A stretch of 64,000 nucleotides of DNA from Sporisorium sorghi (GCA_023212695.1 JALCCG010000003.1:215820-279819), one strand, 5' to 3'. Positions 1 through 8,835 are shown, counted from the first letter of the stretch. Program-made: numbers and translations. Notes: generated from the sequence alone by a model not told the origin.

Positions 1-626
1 TTAGGATCTTCATTAAACAGTCTCAAGACATCGATAAACTCAGTTCCTTTAACCGGGTCACCACCGATACCAACCGCTGAGGATTGTCCAATGCCGCGAG
101 CGGTCAGCTGATGAACAGCTTCATAAGTCAGGGTACCACTGCGCGATACAACCCCTACATGTCCCGGCGTGTGGATGTAGCCCGGCATAATACCGATCTT
201 ACATTCGCCCGGTGTAATGACACCTGGACAGTTAGGTCCGATCAGACGAGTCTTCTTGCCTTCCAGATAGCGGGATACTTTCACCATATCGAGCACTGGA
301 ATACCTTCCGTGATACAGATAACCAGGTCCATCTCAGCATCAACAGCTTCCAGAATGGAATCTGCTGCAAAAGCTGGCGGTACATAGATTACGCTTGCGG
401 TCGCGCCAGTTTTGGCTTTGGCTTCCTCAACGGTGTTGTAAACCGGCAATTTGACGGTTTCACCGTTCTCCAGCGTGATTTCGACTTCAGTTCCACCTTT
501 ACCAGGTGAAGTTCCGCCGACCATCTGGGTACCGTAATCCAGGGCACCTTTTGCATGGAAAAGGGCCGTCTTGCCTGTAATCCCTTGTGTGATAACTTTT
601 GTATTTTTATCGATCAAAATACTCAC
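1..626 (-). CDS. sucD: Succinyl-CoA ligase [ADP-forming] alpha subunit, C-terminus cut off by window edge
   Basis: Alpha subunit of succinyl-CoA synthetase (TCA cycle, cytoplasm), which binds CoA and carries the phospho-histidine. The first 208 codons are visible, against about 300 in the family; the remainder, including the catalytic His region, lies left of base 1. The N-terminus reads [15 protein letters not shown], and [10 protein letters not shown] and [12 protein letters not shown], typical of the alpha subunit, follow later. The start is GTG at 626, preceded by AGGGGATG; the ATG just upstream is followed directly by a stop. It lies 96 bp downstream of sucC on the same strand, the usual sucCD order. 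Confidence 0.95.
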   Translation of the reverse strand, partial: MSILIDKNTKVITQGITGKTALFHAKGALDYGTQMVGGTSPGKGGTEVEITLENGETVKLPVYNTVEEAKAKTGATASVIYVPPAFAADSILEAVDAEMDLVICITEGIPVLDMVKVSRYLEGKKTRLIGPNCPGVITPGECKIGIMPGYIHTPGHVGVVSRSGTLTYEAVHQLTARGIGQSSAVGIGGDPVKGTEFIDVLRLFNEDP

Positions 627-722
627 GATTGATTCACATCCCCTATTGTTATTTGAAAATGAAAGCAACCGCACGGCAGAGCCCTAAAGCTCATCGTGCC
701 ATGCCCCTTCAGGAATGAATTA

Positions 723-1883
723 TTACTGAACGAGGGAGACGATCTTCTGTGCTCCGTCGGCCATGGAATCAGCAGGCACGATGTTCAGACCGGACTCAGC
801 CAAAATTTGCTTGCCGAGGTCAACATTCGTTCCTTCCAAGCGGACAACAAGCGGACGAGTTAAGCCCAGCTGTTTCGCTGCTTCAACAACACCGGTAGCG
901 ATAACGTCGCAACGCATAATACCACCGAAAATGTTGACAAAGATTCCTTTTACTTGAGGATCGGACAAAATAATCTTGAAGGCTTCCGTTACCTTCTCCG
1001 TTGTTGCACCGCCCCCAACATCAAGGAAGTTAGCAGGGTCGCCGCCATAATACTTGATGATGTCCATAGTAGCCATCGCAAGACCGGCTCCGTTAACCAT
1101 GCAGCCGATATTGCCATCAAGAGCTATGTAACTCAAGTCGTATTTGGATGCTTCGATTTCCTTCTCGTCTTCTTCGTCCAGGTCGCGCAGTTCAAGAATG
1201 TCCTTATGACGGAACAGCGCATTGGAGTCAAAATTGAGTTTGGCATCAAGAGCCATGACGTTTCCGTCACCTGTTACGACAAGCGGATTGATCTCAGCGA
1301 TAGAGCAATCCTTCTCAACAAATGCCTTATACAGGGCCAGCATGAACTGAACGGCTTTACCAACCAGTTCATTCGGGATATTAATGGAATACGCTAATTT
1401 CCGTGCTTGGAACGTTTGAAGTCCGATCGCTGGATCCACGACTTCTTTAAAAATCTTCTCAGGAGTTGCTGCTGCAACCTCTTCGATTTCAGTACCGCCT
1501 TCTTCAGACGCCATCAAGACGACACGGCCAGTAGCACGGTCAACTACAACACCGATATAATACTCTTTGCGAATATCGCAGCCCTCTTCAATGAGGAGAC
1601 GCTTAACTTCCTTGCCTTCTGGACCCGTTTGGTGAGTCACCAACACCTTGCCCAGAATTTCTTCAGCATAAGCACGAACCTCATCCAGGTTCTTCGCCAC
1701 TTTAACGCCGCCGGCTTTACCCCGGCCACCTGCGTGGATCTGTGCTTTGACAACGGTTACGGGACTGCCCAAAGACTGTGCAGCTTCCACTGCTTCTTCC
1801 ACCGTAAACGCTACCTTGCCGTTCGGAACAGCTACTCCATATTGCTTCAGTACTTGTTTTCCTTGATATTCATGGATATTCAT
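723..1883 (-). CDS. sucC: Succinyl-CoA ligase [ADP-forming] beta subunit
   Basis: Beta subunit of succinyl-CoA synthetase, holding the ATP-grasp nucleotide-binding domain. 386 aa, normal length. The N-terminus [12 protein letters not shown] is the family signature. The ATP-grasp region covers about residues 1-230 ([16 protein letters not shown] near 46-61) and a CoA-ligase flavodoxin-like domain follows ([30 protein letters not shown] near 316-327). AGGAGG lies 7 nt before the ATG. It is first of the sucC-sucD pair. A TTGACA hexamer sits about 80 bp upstream of the start. Confidence 0.97.
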   Translation of the reverse strand: MNIHEYQGKQVLKQYGVAVPNGKVAFTVEEAVEAAQSLGSPVTVVKAQIHAGGRGKAGGVKVAKNLDEVRAYAEEILGKVLVTHQTGPEGKEVKRLLIEEGCDIRKEYYIGVVVDRATGRVVLMASEEGGTEIEEVAAATPEKIFKEVVDPAIGLQTFQARKLAYSINIPNELVGKAVQFMLALYKAFVEKDCSIAEINPLVVTGDGNVMALDAKLNFDSNALFRHKDILELRDLDEEDEKEIEASKYDLSYIALDGNIGCMVNGAGLAMATMDIIKYYGGDPANFLDVGGGATTEKVTEAFKIILSDPQVKGIFVNIFGGIMRCDVIATGVVEAAKQLGLTRPLVVRLEGTNVDLGKQILAESGLNIVPADSMADGAQKIVSLVQ

Positions 1884-1936
1884 TCTCGAATCCTCCTATC
1901 AACATGACTGGAACAAGGCTGGTTAACATGAGACTA

Positions 1937-1966
1937 ATCTATGAAAGAAAGTTATTCTCGTGTCAA
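1937..1966 (-). promoter_or_regulatory. Possible sigma-A promoter of sucCD
   Basis: On the minus strand a perfect -35 TTGACA (1966-1961) is followed after 17-18 nt by a poor -10 (CATAGA or ATAGAT). Transcription from here would leave a leader of about 45 nt before sucC. The weak -10 keeps this tentative. Confidence 0.35.
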
Positions 1967-2102
1967 CCTTTATATATTAAACCCAAGCTATTGTAACATG
2001 TTTTTAAAACGCTTACCTTAAAAAGTTCACCGTTTATCCACTCTATTTAGCATGGGTTTGATTCCTTCCAGATATAAATTGGAAAAGTATGTAAAATAAA
2101 AT

Positions 2103-2213
2103 CTACTTTTTCTTCACATAGTGCAGTAATCCGACAATCCCTAAAACCACGACGGCAACTCCGATGAATCCCGCAACGAGCGTAATGATGATATTCCCCC
2201 ATAATATTGTCAT
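2103..2213 (-). CDS. Small single-helix membrane protein, 36 aa
   Basis: A 36-codon frame with ATG at 2213 and TAG at 2105-2103, preceded by a strong GGGGAGGGG ribosome binding site 5 nt from the ATG. The product starts MTILWGNIIITLVAGFIGVA, continues with a Val/Gly/Leu-rich stretch and ends HYVKKK: one membrane helix of about 25 residues with a basic cytoplasmic end. No family was recognised. It is monocistronic between sucC and a stretch without clear genes. The strong ribosome binding site and the hydrophobic, basic-tailed layout are the case for a real gene; function unknown. Confidence 0.6.
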   Translation of the reverse strand: MTILWGNIIITLVAGFIGVAVVVLGIVGLLHYVKKK

Positions 2214-2338
2214 TTCGTCCCCTCCCCAACCTATTTTAATTAGCATATACTGTAATATTATACCATTAAATCCCTTATTCAATATACTAAACTATGGCAT
2301 AAATTAAAACTTTTTATCCTTTTTATGCTATTCACTAG

Positions 2339-2533
2339 AATGGTACTGGTTTATTTTCTCATCGTGATGTCGTATTATTTTCCTACAATATTAGGGTCGT
2401 TCTGCATCAGCATGATGAGTTTGTGGATATCAGCTGGCAGGCGGATGGTATTAGCAAAATGGACGATCGCTTGTTAAAAAATGACCGGCCGACACCTGTC
2501 GATTACCGAAAGACTCACTGGCTCCGGAAATAA
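2339..2533 (+). pseudogene. Possible gene remnant (65-codon open frame without a start)
   Basis: The 496-bp stretch between the 36-aa membrane gene and the Sm-like gene holds no intact gene. From 2339 a frame is open for 64 codons, ends in TAA, and reads like protein (HQHDEFVDISWQADGISK, then PTPVDYRKTHWLRK), but it has no plausible start codon with a ribosome binding site and a TAG lies directly upstream. A hairpin followed by TTTT comes right after it on the same strand. This could be the C-terminal end of a decayed gene. No family was recognised and chance is not excluded. Confidence 0.25.
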
Positions 2534-2566
2534 CAGGTGTGCGGCCTGCCGCATTAACCTTTAATG

Positions 2567-2587
2567 GAGCCATTCAAGGCTCCTTTT
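2567..2587 (+). terminator. Hairpin plus short T run
   Basis: GGAGCC-ATTCA(A)-GGCTCC followed by TTTT. It lies 34 bp after the open-frame remnant. A second palindrome, TGCGGCCTGCCGCA, precedes it at about 2540-2553. Confidence 0.4.
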
Positions 2588-2709
2588 AATCCTACCGAGG
2601 ATGTAAATCCACATCCCTTTTTCAAATGATCTTTACCTGTATTCAGATAAATCGTAGTAAATTTTACCCACTTTTGATATACTGAAATCATTACTTTAGT
2701 CATAGGTGC

Positions 2710-2940
2710 GTGATCAATCAAATGTGGGAAAAAGAACTGAAGATAGCCATACAGAAGAAGCAAAGCGTGACGATATATCTTATCGATGGCGCAGTATTAC
2801 AAGGCATCCCTGATGCTTGTACAGATTGCTTAAAGATGCGGAGCGTTTATGGACCCGTTTGGGTACCATTAGAGGAAATAAAGCATGTGAGTCGATTAAT
2901 ACGACTAGACGCAAAAAAGAACCTGCTGGCATATAGCTAG
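2710..2940 (+). CDS. Small Sm-like beta-barrel-type protein, 76 aa
   Basis: GTG start at 2710; ATG at 2722 is an alternative and neither has a strong ribosome binding site (AGGTG just before 2710). The product has a basic amphipathic N-terminus (EKELKIAIQKKQSV), then TIYLIDGAVLQG and GPVWVPLEEIKHVSRLI. That is the strand pattern of Sm-like/Hfq-type domains, in which a short peptide chain folds as a bent five-stranded sheet. It resembles, in layout only, the two small proteins at 23.7-24.3 kb. A hairpin overlaps its stop codon. Role unknown; RNA binding is possible from the fold but is not shown. Confidence 0.5.
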   Translation: MINQMWEKELKIAIQKKQSVTIYLIDGAVLQGIPDACTDCLKMRSVYGPVWVPLEEIKHVSRLIRLDAKKNLLAYS

Positions 2941-2950
2941 TAGGTTCTTT
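2916..2950 (+). terminator. Weak hairpin across the stop codon of the Sm-like gene
   Basis: Inverted repeat AAAGAACCT (2916-2924) / AGGTTCTTT (2942-2950) spanning the TAG, without a clean T tract. It may be a weak terminator. Confidence 0.3.
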
Positions 2951-3087
2951 GCTTAAAGAACTGAAAATCCCATGGGATGAACAACCAAAAATGAATCCAC
3001 ATCCCTTTCCTTTTTATGAGCCTTTAAAAGCCGGAAACAAGTGGCCCATATCTCGACAATTGTGCAAGGTTTGACAAATGAAAAAGC

Positions 3088-3136
3088 GAGAAAAGGCACG
3101 CCGCACTCATGCAGCCGTGCGTGTCTTTCTCCCCTT
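3088..3136. terminator. Bidirectional terminator-like hairpin
   Basis: GAGAAAAGGCACGC (3088-3101) pairs with GCGTGTCTTTCTC (3119-3131) with one bulge. It is followed by CCCCTTTTT on the plus strand and by GCTTTTTC on the minus strand. It would end the comM-GNAT-VOC transcript (minus) and any plus-strand transcript from 2.7 kb. It is the only feature seen in the 310-bp gap 2941-3250. Confidence 0.65.
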
Positions 3137-3250
3137 TTTCATGCTTACATTCTATTACGAGAAAAACCGTCATGTGGTGCTCAAGTTTGATTTGAATTGC
3201 TGTCGGGTTAAAACTCCTTTACCTTCTTTTGCATAAACGGTGAGTTTCCA

Positions 3251-3607
3251 TTAGTATTGGCAGACTTCCAGACAGTTGTCATCCAGATCATAGAAGGTAA
3301 AGTAGGTTGCGCCGTATTCCAGAATGGTATCGACGCGTACGCCATGGTCCTTCAGGTGTTGATAAGCCTCCTCGGCATTGGAGACAAAAAAATTAAACAT
3401 AGCGTGACGGGGCTCAAAATACTTACCCTCTTCTGTAGAGAACAGGGTGAGGGATGTCTGCCCGAACAGGATACATTGGTATTCACCTTGCTCGCTCTCC
3501 CAACCGACTCGGCCTCCCAAAACATTTGTGTACCACTCCTTTGCAGCTTTCATATTCCGGGTGGGTACAAAGACAGTGTCAATATGCTGAAAAATAGAAG
3601 TAGTCAT
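3251..3607 (-). CDS. VOC (glyoxalase/bleomycin resistance) superfamily protein
   Basis: 118 aa, one VOC module with the paired beta-alpha-beta-beta-beta layout. HIDTVFVPTRNMKAAKEWY at the start and TFYDLDDNCLEVCQY at the end are the usual first and last strands. This superfamily uses a metal site for isomerase, dioxygenase or drug-binding jobs; the substrate cannot be read from sequence. Its ATG overlaps the TGA of the acetyltransferase gene upstream (ATGA), so the two are translationally coupled. An acetyltransferase beside a VOC protein is a pairing often seen in resistance or detoxification genes, but that is inference. Confidence 0.85.
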   Translation of the reverse strand: MTTSIFQHIDTVFVPTRNMKAAKEWYTNVLGGRVGWESEQGEYQCILFGQTSLTLFSTEEGKYFEPRHAMFNFFVSNAEEAYQHLKDHGVRVDTILEYGATYFTFYDLDDNCLEVCQY

Positions 3608-4059
3608 GGTATCACTCCTTGGTTGTATTTGCTGCTGCTCCAGATCAAGACCTGTTCTTTCTGCCCCGTGTCGCTGTCCACCGAAACATCAAGAACTTCA
3701 AAACCGTTTTTTATATAGAAGCGGAATGCCCTCTGGTTCTCCTCATACACCCGGAGCTTCAAAACATCTCTAAGGTTCATGGCGCAGTGAAGAAGTGCTT
3801 TTCCGTATCCCTGATTTTGTTGGCCTGTGTTAACAAATAATGCGGCAAGATCATTTTCAACCATGGAGACGAACCCTTGGATGCGTCCTGCGTCTTCAAG
3901 CAAGTAGGTTTCTGACATCGGGAGATAGACATTCCGCATTTCCGCTTGCCGGGACTCCCAATATTCGGCTGGGACAAAATGATGGGCTTCCTTGGATGCA
4001 TCAAGCCAGATTTTGATGAGATCATCCATATCAGCAGGGGCCATCGGTCTGACTTCCAT
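3604..4059 (-). CDS. GNAT family N-acetyltransferase
   Basis: 151 aa, single GNAT domain. MEVRPMAPADMDDLIKIW is the N-terminal strand and helix, NTGQQNQGYGKALL (about residues 76-89) is the acetyl-CoA pyrophosphate loop in Q-x-x-G-x-G/A form, and ENQRAFRFYIKNGFEVLDV is the C-terminal motif. GGAGTG precedes the ATG. It begins 27 bp after comM and overlaps the VOC gene by 4 nt, so comM, this gene and the VOC gene probably share one transcript. The substrate is unknown. Confidence 0.88.
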   Translation of the reverse strand: MEVRPMAPADMDDLIKIWLDASKEAHHFVPAEYWESRQAEMRNVYLPMSETYLLEDAGRIQGFVSMVENDLAALFVNTGQQNQGYGKALLHCAMNLRDVLKLRVYEENQRAFRFYIKNGFEVLDVSVDSDTGQKEQVLIWSSSKYNQGVIP

Positions 4060-4085
4060 TATGTATTCACTCCAATCGCTGTCAT

Positions 4086-5684
4086 TTAGCGGGATGTTTC
4101 TTCGGTCGGGATATGCTGTCGATCCAGCTGCCGGTATTGAATCGCTTCAGCAACGTGACGGCTATGAATCTCTCGGGATGCTTCCAAGTCTGCAATGGTT
4201 CTAGCCAGCTTCAGAATCCTGTCATAGGCGCGCATGCTCAGACCAAGTGTGTCGATTGTCGCTTGCAGAAGTTCTGCCGAGTCCTTGTCCAGCAGCACAT
4301 GTTTCCTCAGGAAGCTTCCAAAGAGTTCACTGTTCCAGCAAAATGGAAGCCTGTGGTAGCGCTCTAACTGAATGGCTTGCGCCGCGTAGACTTGATCCCG
4401 CATTTGCTGTGAGGATATAGGCGTGGAGCTTCCCGGCCATTCCTTAGGCCTGGGCACGTCCACCTGCAGGTCGATTCGGTCCATTAAGGGACCCGAGATC
4501 TTAGCGCGGTATTGAGCAATTCGAGTAACGCTGCAAGTGCATCGCTGATGGGGATGATCGCTGCCGTAATAACCGCACGGACAAGGGTTCATCGAACAAG
4601 CCAGCATGAAATGCGCCGGGAAGGTAAATACCGCCCGTGCCCGGCTGATGGTTACTTCGCGGTCCTCCAGGGGCTGGCGCAGCACCTCAAGCACATGCCT
4701 GGAGAACTCAGGGAGTTCATCAAGGAACAGAATGCCCTTGTGGGCCAGGCTGACCTCCCCCGGCTTCGGAATGGTTCCGCCTCCGATGAGCCCGCGGGCC
4801 GAGATGGTATGATGCGGAGACCTGAAGGGGCGTTTGGTCATCAAGCCGTCGGACGGTTTTAATTTGCCGGCAGCGCTGAATACTTTCGTAGTTGTCAACG
4901 CTTCTTGGTCTGCCAGCGGCGGAAGGATGGTGGGAAGACGCTTCATGAGCATCGTTTTTCCGGTACCGGGAGGGCCGATAAGCAAGATGTTGTGCATCCC
5001 GGCAGCAGCAATCGTGAGGGCCCGCTTGATATGCTGCTGTCCGATCACATCTTTATAATCTTCAAGCTGTGTATCCTGCGGGCTTTCATGTTGTGTTCCA
5101 ACAGACTGCGATGATTTATCATAGCGGAGCTTTGCCAGCGAAACCGCAGCCATTAAATTTCCCATGGCTCCATTGGGATCATTCCCATCCTGAACGAGCT
5201 CTTTCAGGTGCTGCAGCCCGTAAACCTCGATTCCCCCAATTAATGCTGCTTCAGGAGCATTCTCGAGCGGCAGGACAACCCCGGTAAAACCCTCTTTCTT
5301 GGCTTGCTCCACCATGGGCAGAACACCCGTTACGGGTCTGAGCGCACCATCCAGTGCAAGTTCGCCAACGATTAGCATTCGTCCTGCATCCGTAAAGGTC
5401 CATTGCTCGCTTGTCAGCAATATGCCAACAGCGATCGCCAGATCGAAGGAGGATCCCACCTTGCGAAGATCTGCCGGGGCGAGATTGATGGTTACCCGTT
5501 TAAGCGGGTAGGTAAATCCGCAGTTTTTGATCGCTGCCCGTACCCGCTCCACGGATTCCCGGATAGAGGAATCGGGCAGCCCGATAATGGCGGTTTGCGG
5601 CAGACCATTGGCAAGGTCCACCTCTACCTGAATGACAACGCCATCAATGCCGTGCAAGCACGCGCTATGAAGTTTTCCATACAT
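4086..5684 (-). CDS. comM: YifB/ComM family Mg-chelatase-like AAA+ ATPase
   Basis: 532 aa, full family length. Domains in order: ChlI N-terminal domain (about 1-165, with GLPDSSIRESVERVRAAI), AAA+ core (about 205-400, with Walker A GPPGTGKT near 240 and Walker B ILFLDELPEF), then the Mg-chelatase C-terminal domain with RAYDRILKLARTIADLE. ComM is a hexameric helicase that promotes branch migration during natural transformation in Gram-negative bacteria; in Bacillota the role is less studied. The ribosome binding site is AGAGGTG. It lies on the sucCD side of yraN, where Bacillus has dprA instead. Confidence 0.92.
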   Translation of the reverse strand: MYGKLHSACLHGIDGVVIQVEVDLANGLPQTAIIGLPDSSIRESVERVRAAIKNCGFTYPLKRVTINLAPADLRKVGSSFDLAIAVGILLTSEQWTFTDAGRMLIVGELALDGALRPVTGVLPMVEQAKKEGFTGVVLPLENAPEAALIGGIEVYGLQHLKELVQDGNDPNGAMGNLMAAVSLAKLRYDKSSQSVGTQHESPQDTQLEDYKDVIGQQHIKRALTIAAAGMHNILLIGPPGTGKTMLMKRLPTILPPLADQEALTTTKVFSAAGKLKPSDGLMTKRPFRSPHHTISARGLIGGGTIPKPGEVSLAHKGILFLDELPEFSRHVLEVLRQPLEDREVTISRARAVFTFPAHFMLACSMNPCPCGYYGSDHPHQRCTCSVTRIAQYRAKISGPLMDRIDLQVDVPRPKEWPGSSTPISSQQMRDQVYAAQAIQLERYHRLPFCWNSELFGSFLRKHVLLDKDSAELLQATIDTLGLSMRAYDRILKLARTIADLEASREIHSRHVAEAIQYRQLDRQHIPTEETSR

Positions 5685-5743
5685 AAAAAAAGCACCTCTT
5701 TTTCAGATATCAGTGGATTGTATTCGTAATAGAACATCCGTGA

Positions 5744-5917
5744 TTTCGAAAAAGGTGCTTCCTCATTTCGCTGGTGATTATAGTCCGTATTGTAAAAGCT
5801 TATCCAGCTTATGTCAATTCATATGCGTTCATAAAAGGGAATCTGAACTGGGATGAATCTGTAACCATGCGCCATCAAATGACAGAGATTCTTGGGAAAA
5901 AGACGGAATATGGCTAG
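5744..5917 (+). pseudogene. Possible gene remnant (58-codon open frame without a start)
   Basis: The 367-bp space between comM and yraN holds no intact gene. A plus-strand frame with no convincing start is open from 5744 to TAG at 5915. Its last part (VRIVKAYPAYVNSYAFIKG, then NLNWDESVTMRHQMTEILGK) is protein-like in composition. No family was recognised. It may be the tail of a lost gene, or chance. Confidence 0.2.
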
Positions 5918-6051
5918 TACACTTAAGATTATGCGTTTGTAATTAGAAGACTAAGTACATATATACGAACAAAATGTAACTGTAGAGTCAGCTAACGCTC
6001 CGTCACCTTCTTTTTTAATTCGTGTTATGCGGGGTAGCATTCACTTTCATT

Positions 6052-6435
6052 CTAAAAAGCATTCTCGATATGCTCCATCGAGACAGCCGACAGATCAGCG
6101 CCAAGAATTATCGAGATGACATCGAAGCGAATCGACCGTTCATGGTAACGCTTATGATGAACATACTGCTGTGCCGTATTCCGAACCTGTATCATTTTGC
6201 GGGCATTGACGGATTCCGAAGGCGTTCCGAAGCTTGTCGTCCCGCTCCGGCTTCTTACTTCAATGATCACGAGGGTCGCCCCGATCTCGGCAACGATATC
6301 CAGTTCTCCAAAGCGGCAGCGCCAATTGCGGTCCAGTATGCGGTAACCTTTCTCAACCAAGGCTGCTGCCGCCAATTCCTCAGCAGCCGCACCTTTTTGC
6401 TTGCGGCTGTCTTTCTTCCCGAATCGAGAGGGCAT
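6052..6435 (-). CDS. yraN: YraN family (UPF0102) nuclease-like protein
   Basis: 127 aa. This is the small family with a PD-(D/E)xK-type nuclease fold: a conserved Glu in the first helix (KGAAAEELAAAALVEKGYRILDRN), RFGELDIVAE and LVIIEVRSRS as catalytic strands (Asp, then Glu-x-Arg). The biological role is unsettled; homologs are found near rnhB and dprA in many bacteria. The ATG overlaps the TAA of ylqH (TAATG), so it is coupled to the ylqG-ylqH genes upstream. Confidence 0.92.
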   Translation of the reverse strand: MPSRFGKKDSRKQKGAAAEELAAAALVEKGYRILDRNWRCRFGELDIVAEIGATLVIIEVRSRSGTTSFGTPSESVNARKMIQVRNTAQQYVHHKRYHERSIRFDVISIILGADLSAVSMEHIENAF

Positions 6436-6746
6436 TACGGCATCATTCCCTCCTGCTTCGCCTGACCATCCGCGCGATAAACGTATGTCAGCACTTCGGC
6501 TACGAGCTGATAAAGCTCTGCAGGGATCTGCTGGTCCAGGTCCAGTTTGGAGAGAATCTCCACCAATGCGGCGTCCTCCTGAACAGGAACCCCATGCTCT
6601 TTGGCTTTATCCAGAATAGATTCCGCCAGCTTGCCCTGTCCTTTGGCAACAACCATCGGCGCTTCACTCTCGCCAGGCGTATATTTAAGAGCAACGGCCT
6701 TTTTCATGGCCGTCATCGATCCTTGTTCTTGCTCTTGCTTGGTCAT
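6435..6746 (-). CDS. ylqH: FlhB C-terminal-domain homolog (YlqH/FhlB)
   Basis: 103 aa. It matches the soluble C-terminal part of the flagellar export gate protein FlhB without its membrane part: AVALKYTPGESEAPMVVAKG, then LAESILDKAKEHGVPVQED and LVEILSKLDLDQQIPAELYQLVAEVL. FlhB carries a self-cleaving NPTH motif; here the corresponding stretch lacks it, so no autocleavage is expected. Gene overlap with ylqG is ATGA (4 nt) and with yraN 1 nt. In Bacillus ylqG-ylqH also lie between rnhB and sucC. A role in flagellar export control is a family-based guess. Confidence 0.9.
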   Translation of the reverse strand: MTKQEQEQGSMTAMKKAVALKYTPGESEAPMVVAKGQGKLAESILDKAKEHGVPVQEDAALVEILSKLDLDQQIPAELYQLVAEVLTYVYRADGQAKQEGMMP

Positions 6747-8755
6747 ATCCGCATATCCACCCCTTTATAGGTCTGAGGGGCGTATTCTGCGGCCATTCCC
6801 TGCACCGACATATCCGAAGACGGCTGTGGATCAACGGGCAGCGGTTCTGTTTTTACGCTTAACAACTGATAACCAATGGACGCAACAGCCGTCGCCAGCT
6901 CTTGCTTTTTTCCTTCAAACAGTTCCGCGGCAAAGCTCTGGTCATTCCGGAAGCTGAGGCTGACAATCCGGTCGACGACCTGCACATCAATGAGGGTCGG
7001 TCCCAGAAATCTCATATCCAGATCAAACAACAGCCGGCAGTTGGTGGCATCGAGCTCGCCTTTGCGCCCTCTGCGCGACTGAATATGTACGGAGGCGGTC
7101 TGTTCTCCGTCCACGCCATGCAGAGGGATAAACATGGTAACCTGGGCGAACGGTGCTGTTCTATCCGTGTTCAGCAGGAGCTGCTGCCCCGTTAAATGCT
7201 GCACGATTTGCTGAGCGGCTTCCTTCAGTGCCGGCGGTGTTTCCTGGCTGGACAGAACTTGAAGGAGCACCCCCTTCAAGGTGTCCTGAAGGACTTGTGA
7301 CGAGTCGCCTGCCTGCGTTGAGGCGATGACTGACTGCTGCTGCATGCCCTGGACCATACTCTGCTGTGCAGAAGGCACAGAGGGTTGTGCCACGCCCGGC
7401 TGATTCGTTGTGCCCGCTTGGGCAATCGGAGCTTGATGATTTATGCTTGCTGCGTTACCAGCCGTAACAGGGGCGCTCGGTACGGCCCCTGAGCCGGTAC
7501 CGGCAGCATTGGCGGCTGGCGGCTGGGAAGCGGCGACTCCCCCAGCTGCCGCCTGCTGCGGCGCCGCAGCAGGCGGCGATAAAGCAGCACCCGCTGTCGA
7601 TGGAGCGGGTGCTGGAGCAGGAGCAGGTGCGGGCACTGCCGCACTCGCTCCTGCCGCGCCGCCGGCGGGCAGCGCGGTCGCCTGCTGCCCGCCCGGCAAA
7701 GCGGCGCTACCCGTGCGCGCCGCTTCACCCGCGGGGCCGCTGACGGCCCCGCGCAGGCTTTGCTGCTCGTGCTCTGCACCGAGCAGCTTCAAGAGCCGCC
7801 CCACCCACGGCTCCGCGCCGCCAGCGGTGGGCGGCTTTGGCGAAGGGCCTGCGGCCCCTTCGCCCGGGGCTGCCGCCGGCCCAGCGGGCACGGCGGCTTG
7901 TCCGGCGGCAGGCGTTGCCGTGCCGCCGCCAGCCCATGGCTGCGCGAGCTCGCCGCGCAGCTGCTGCAGCAGGCCTTGCAGCTTGGTCAGCAGTGCCTGC
8001 TGCTGACCTGTCGCGGTCTGCGCTGCGCTGCCAGCGCCTCCTGCTGGAGGGCTGGCCTGCTGCGGTACGGTTTCAGCTGCTGCGCCGCTCGCAGCACCGG
8101 CTAGAGGAGAAGATGCAGGCGCGGCGCCTTTTCCCCCATCTACAGCAGTTCCGGCGCCGACACTTATAACAGAAGCCAGCTGCTGCTCAAGAGACTGCAG
8201 TAATTGATGGAGCTGAGGTCCGAATACTGCCTGATGCAGCCCCTTCACACTTTCGGGAGTAATCGGCAGTCCGCGATGAAACGCGATAGCAGCCGACTCC
8301 GCCCATTCTGCCGCAGGAACCATTGGTGGTTTCACGGCCAACGCCTCACGAAACATAGCTATATTTTCCTTCGTTAACGGAACTCCTGCCGTCTGCATGC
8401 CCTTAATCATTTCCCGGTTTTCCTTCGTATCCGGGAGACCGGCAAAATCCAGCACCTCCGCCATGGAGGATGGGGACAACGGCTGGCCCGGCGTTGGACT
8501 AAGCGGCTTGAGTACGGCTGTCCCTCCCTCTCCCGGTGGCTGAACCTGCAGAAGCGCGGTTTCTCCGGCTCGAAGCGGCGTTTCCAGTTTTGCCTTCACT
8601 TGAACGCCCTGGATCTGCACTAACGCTTCCTGCCCATCTTCCGATACGTTCATAACCACACCGCGAACGACCTGACCCGGCTTTAATTCCAACGTCTTGG
8701 CGTCTCCCGGCTTTTGCTCTCCCAGGAGTCCGCGAATCAACGATCCGATGTTCAC
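6743..8755 (-). CDS. ylqG: YlqG-like protein with FliK-type C-terminal domain and long Ala/Pro/Gln-rich middle
   Basis: 670 aa. N-terminal part (about 1-170) with a beta-rich start (KPGQVVRGVVMNVSEDGQ). A very low-complexity Ala/Gly/Pro/Gln stretch follows from about 200 to 480, coded by unusually GC-rich DNA (about 7.45-8.1 kb). The C-terminus (about 520-640) has FIPLHGVDGEQTASVHIQSR, FDLDMRFLGPTLIDVQVVDR and VASIGYQLLSVKTEPLP, the pattern of the hook-length control protein FliK's C-terminal domain. FliK works with FlhB to switch export substrate, and here the gene is directly followed by the FlhB-like ylqH with a 4-nt overlap. Function in Bacillus is unclear. Confidence 0.85.
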   Translation of the reverse strand: MNIGSLIRGLLGEQKPGDAKTLELKPGQVVRGVVMNVSEDGQEALVQIQGVQVKAKLETPLRAGETALLQVQPPGEGGTAVLKPLSPTPGQPLSPSSMAEVLDFAGLPDTKENREMIKGMQTAGVPLTKENIAMFREALAVKPPMVPAAEWAESAAIAFHRGLPITPESVKGLHQAVFGPQLHQLLQSLEQQLASVISVGAGTAVDGGKGAAPASSPLAGAASGAAAETVPQQASPPAGGAGSAAQTATGQQQALLTKLQGLLQQLRGELAQPWAGGGTATPAAGQAAVPAGPAAAPGEGAAGPSPKPPTAGGAEPWVGRLLKLLGAEHEQQSLRGAVSGPAGEAARTGSAALPGGQQATALPAGGAAGASAAVPAPAPAPAPAPSTAGAALSPPAAAPQQAAAGGVAASQPPAANAAGTGSGAVPSAPVTAGNAASINHQAPIAQAGTTNQPGVAQPSVPSAQQSMVQGMQQQSVIASTQAGDSSQVLQDTLKGVLLQVLSSQETPPALKEAAQQIVQHLTGQQLLLNTDRTAPFAQVTMFIPLHGVDGEQTASVHIQSRRGRKGELDATNCRLLFDLDMRFLGPTLIDVQVVDRIVSLSFRNDQSFAAELFEGKKQELATAVASIGYQLLSVKTEPLPVDPQPSSDMSVQGMAAEYAPQTYKGVDMRI

Positions 8756-8797
8756 GATTTATCCTCCCACGCCTTCTATTTACCTTATATATCGGCA

Positions 8798-8827
8798 GCA
8801 GCCCGCCTTTTGACGAGGGCGGGCTGC
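8798..8827. other. Strong GC hairpin between rnhB and ylqG
   Basis: Perfect 10-bp inverted repeat GCAGCCCGCC / GGCGGGCTGC with a 10-nt loop, between the rnhB stop and the ylqG start. There is no T tract on either strand, so it is not a classical terminator. It could be an RNA processing or stability element. Confidence 0.5.
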
Positions 8828-8835
8828 ATCGAATT

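Noticed and set aside
7443..8006. Plus-strand open frame of 187 codons opposite ylqG, and others beside it
   Set aside because: Ala/Pro/Cys-rich shadow of the GC-rich repeat in ylqG; no ribosome binding site and no family.
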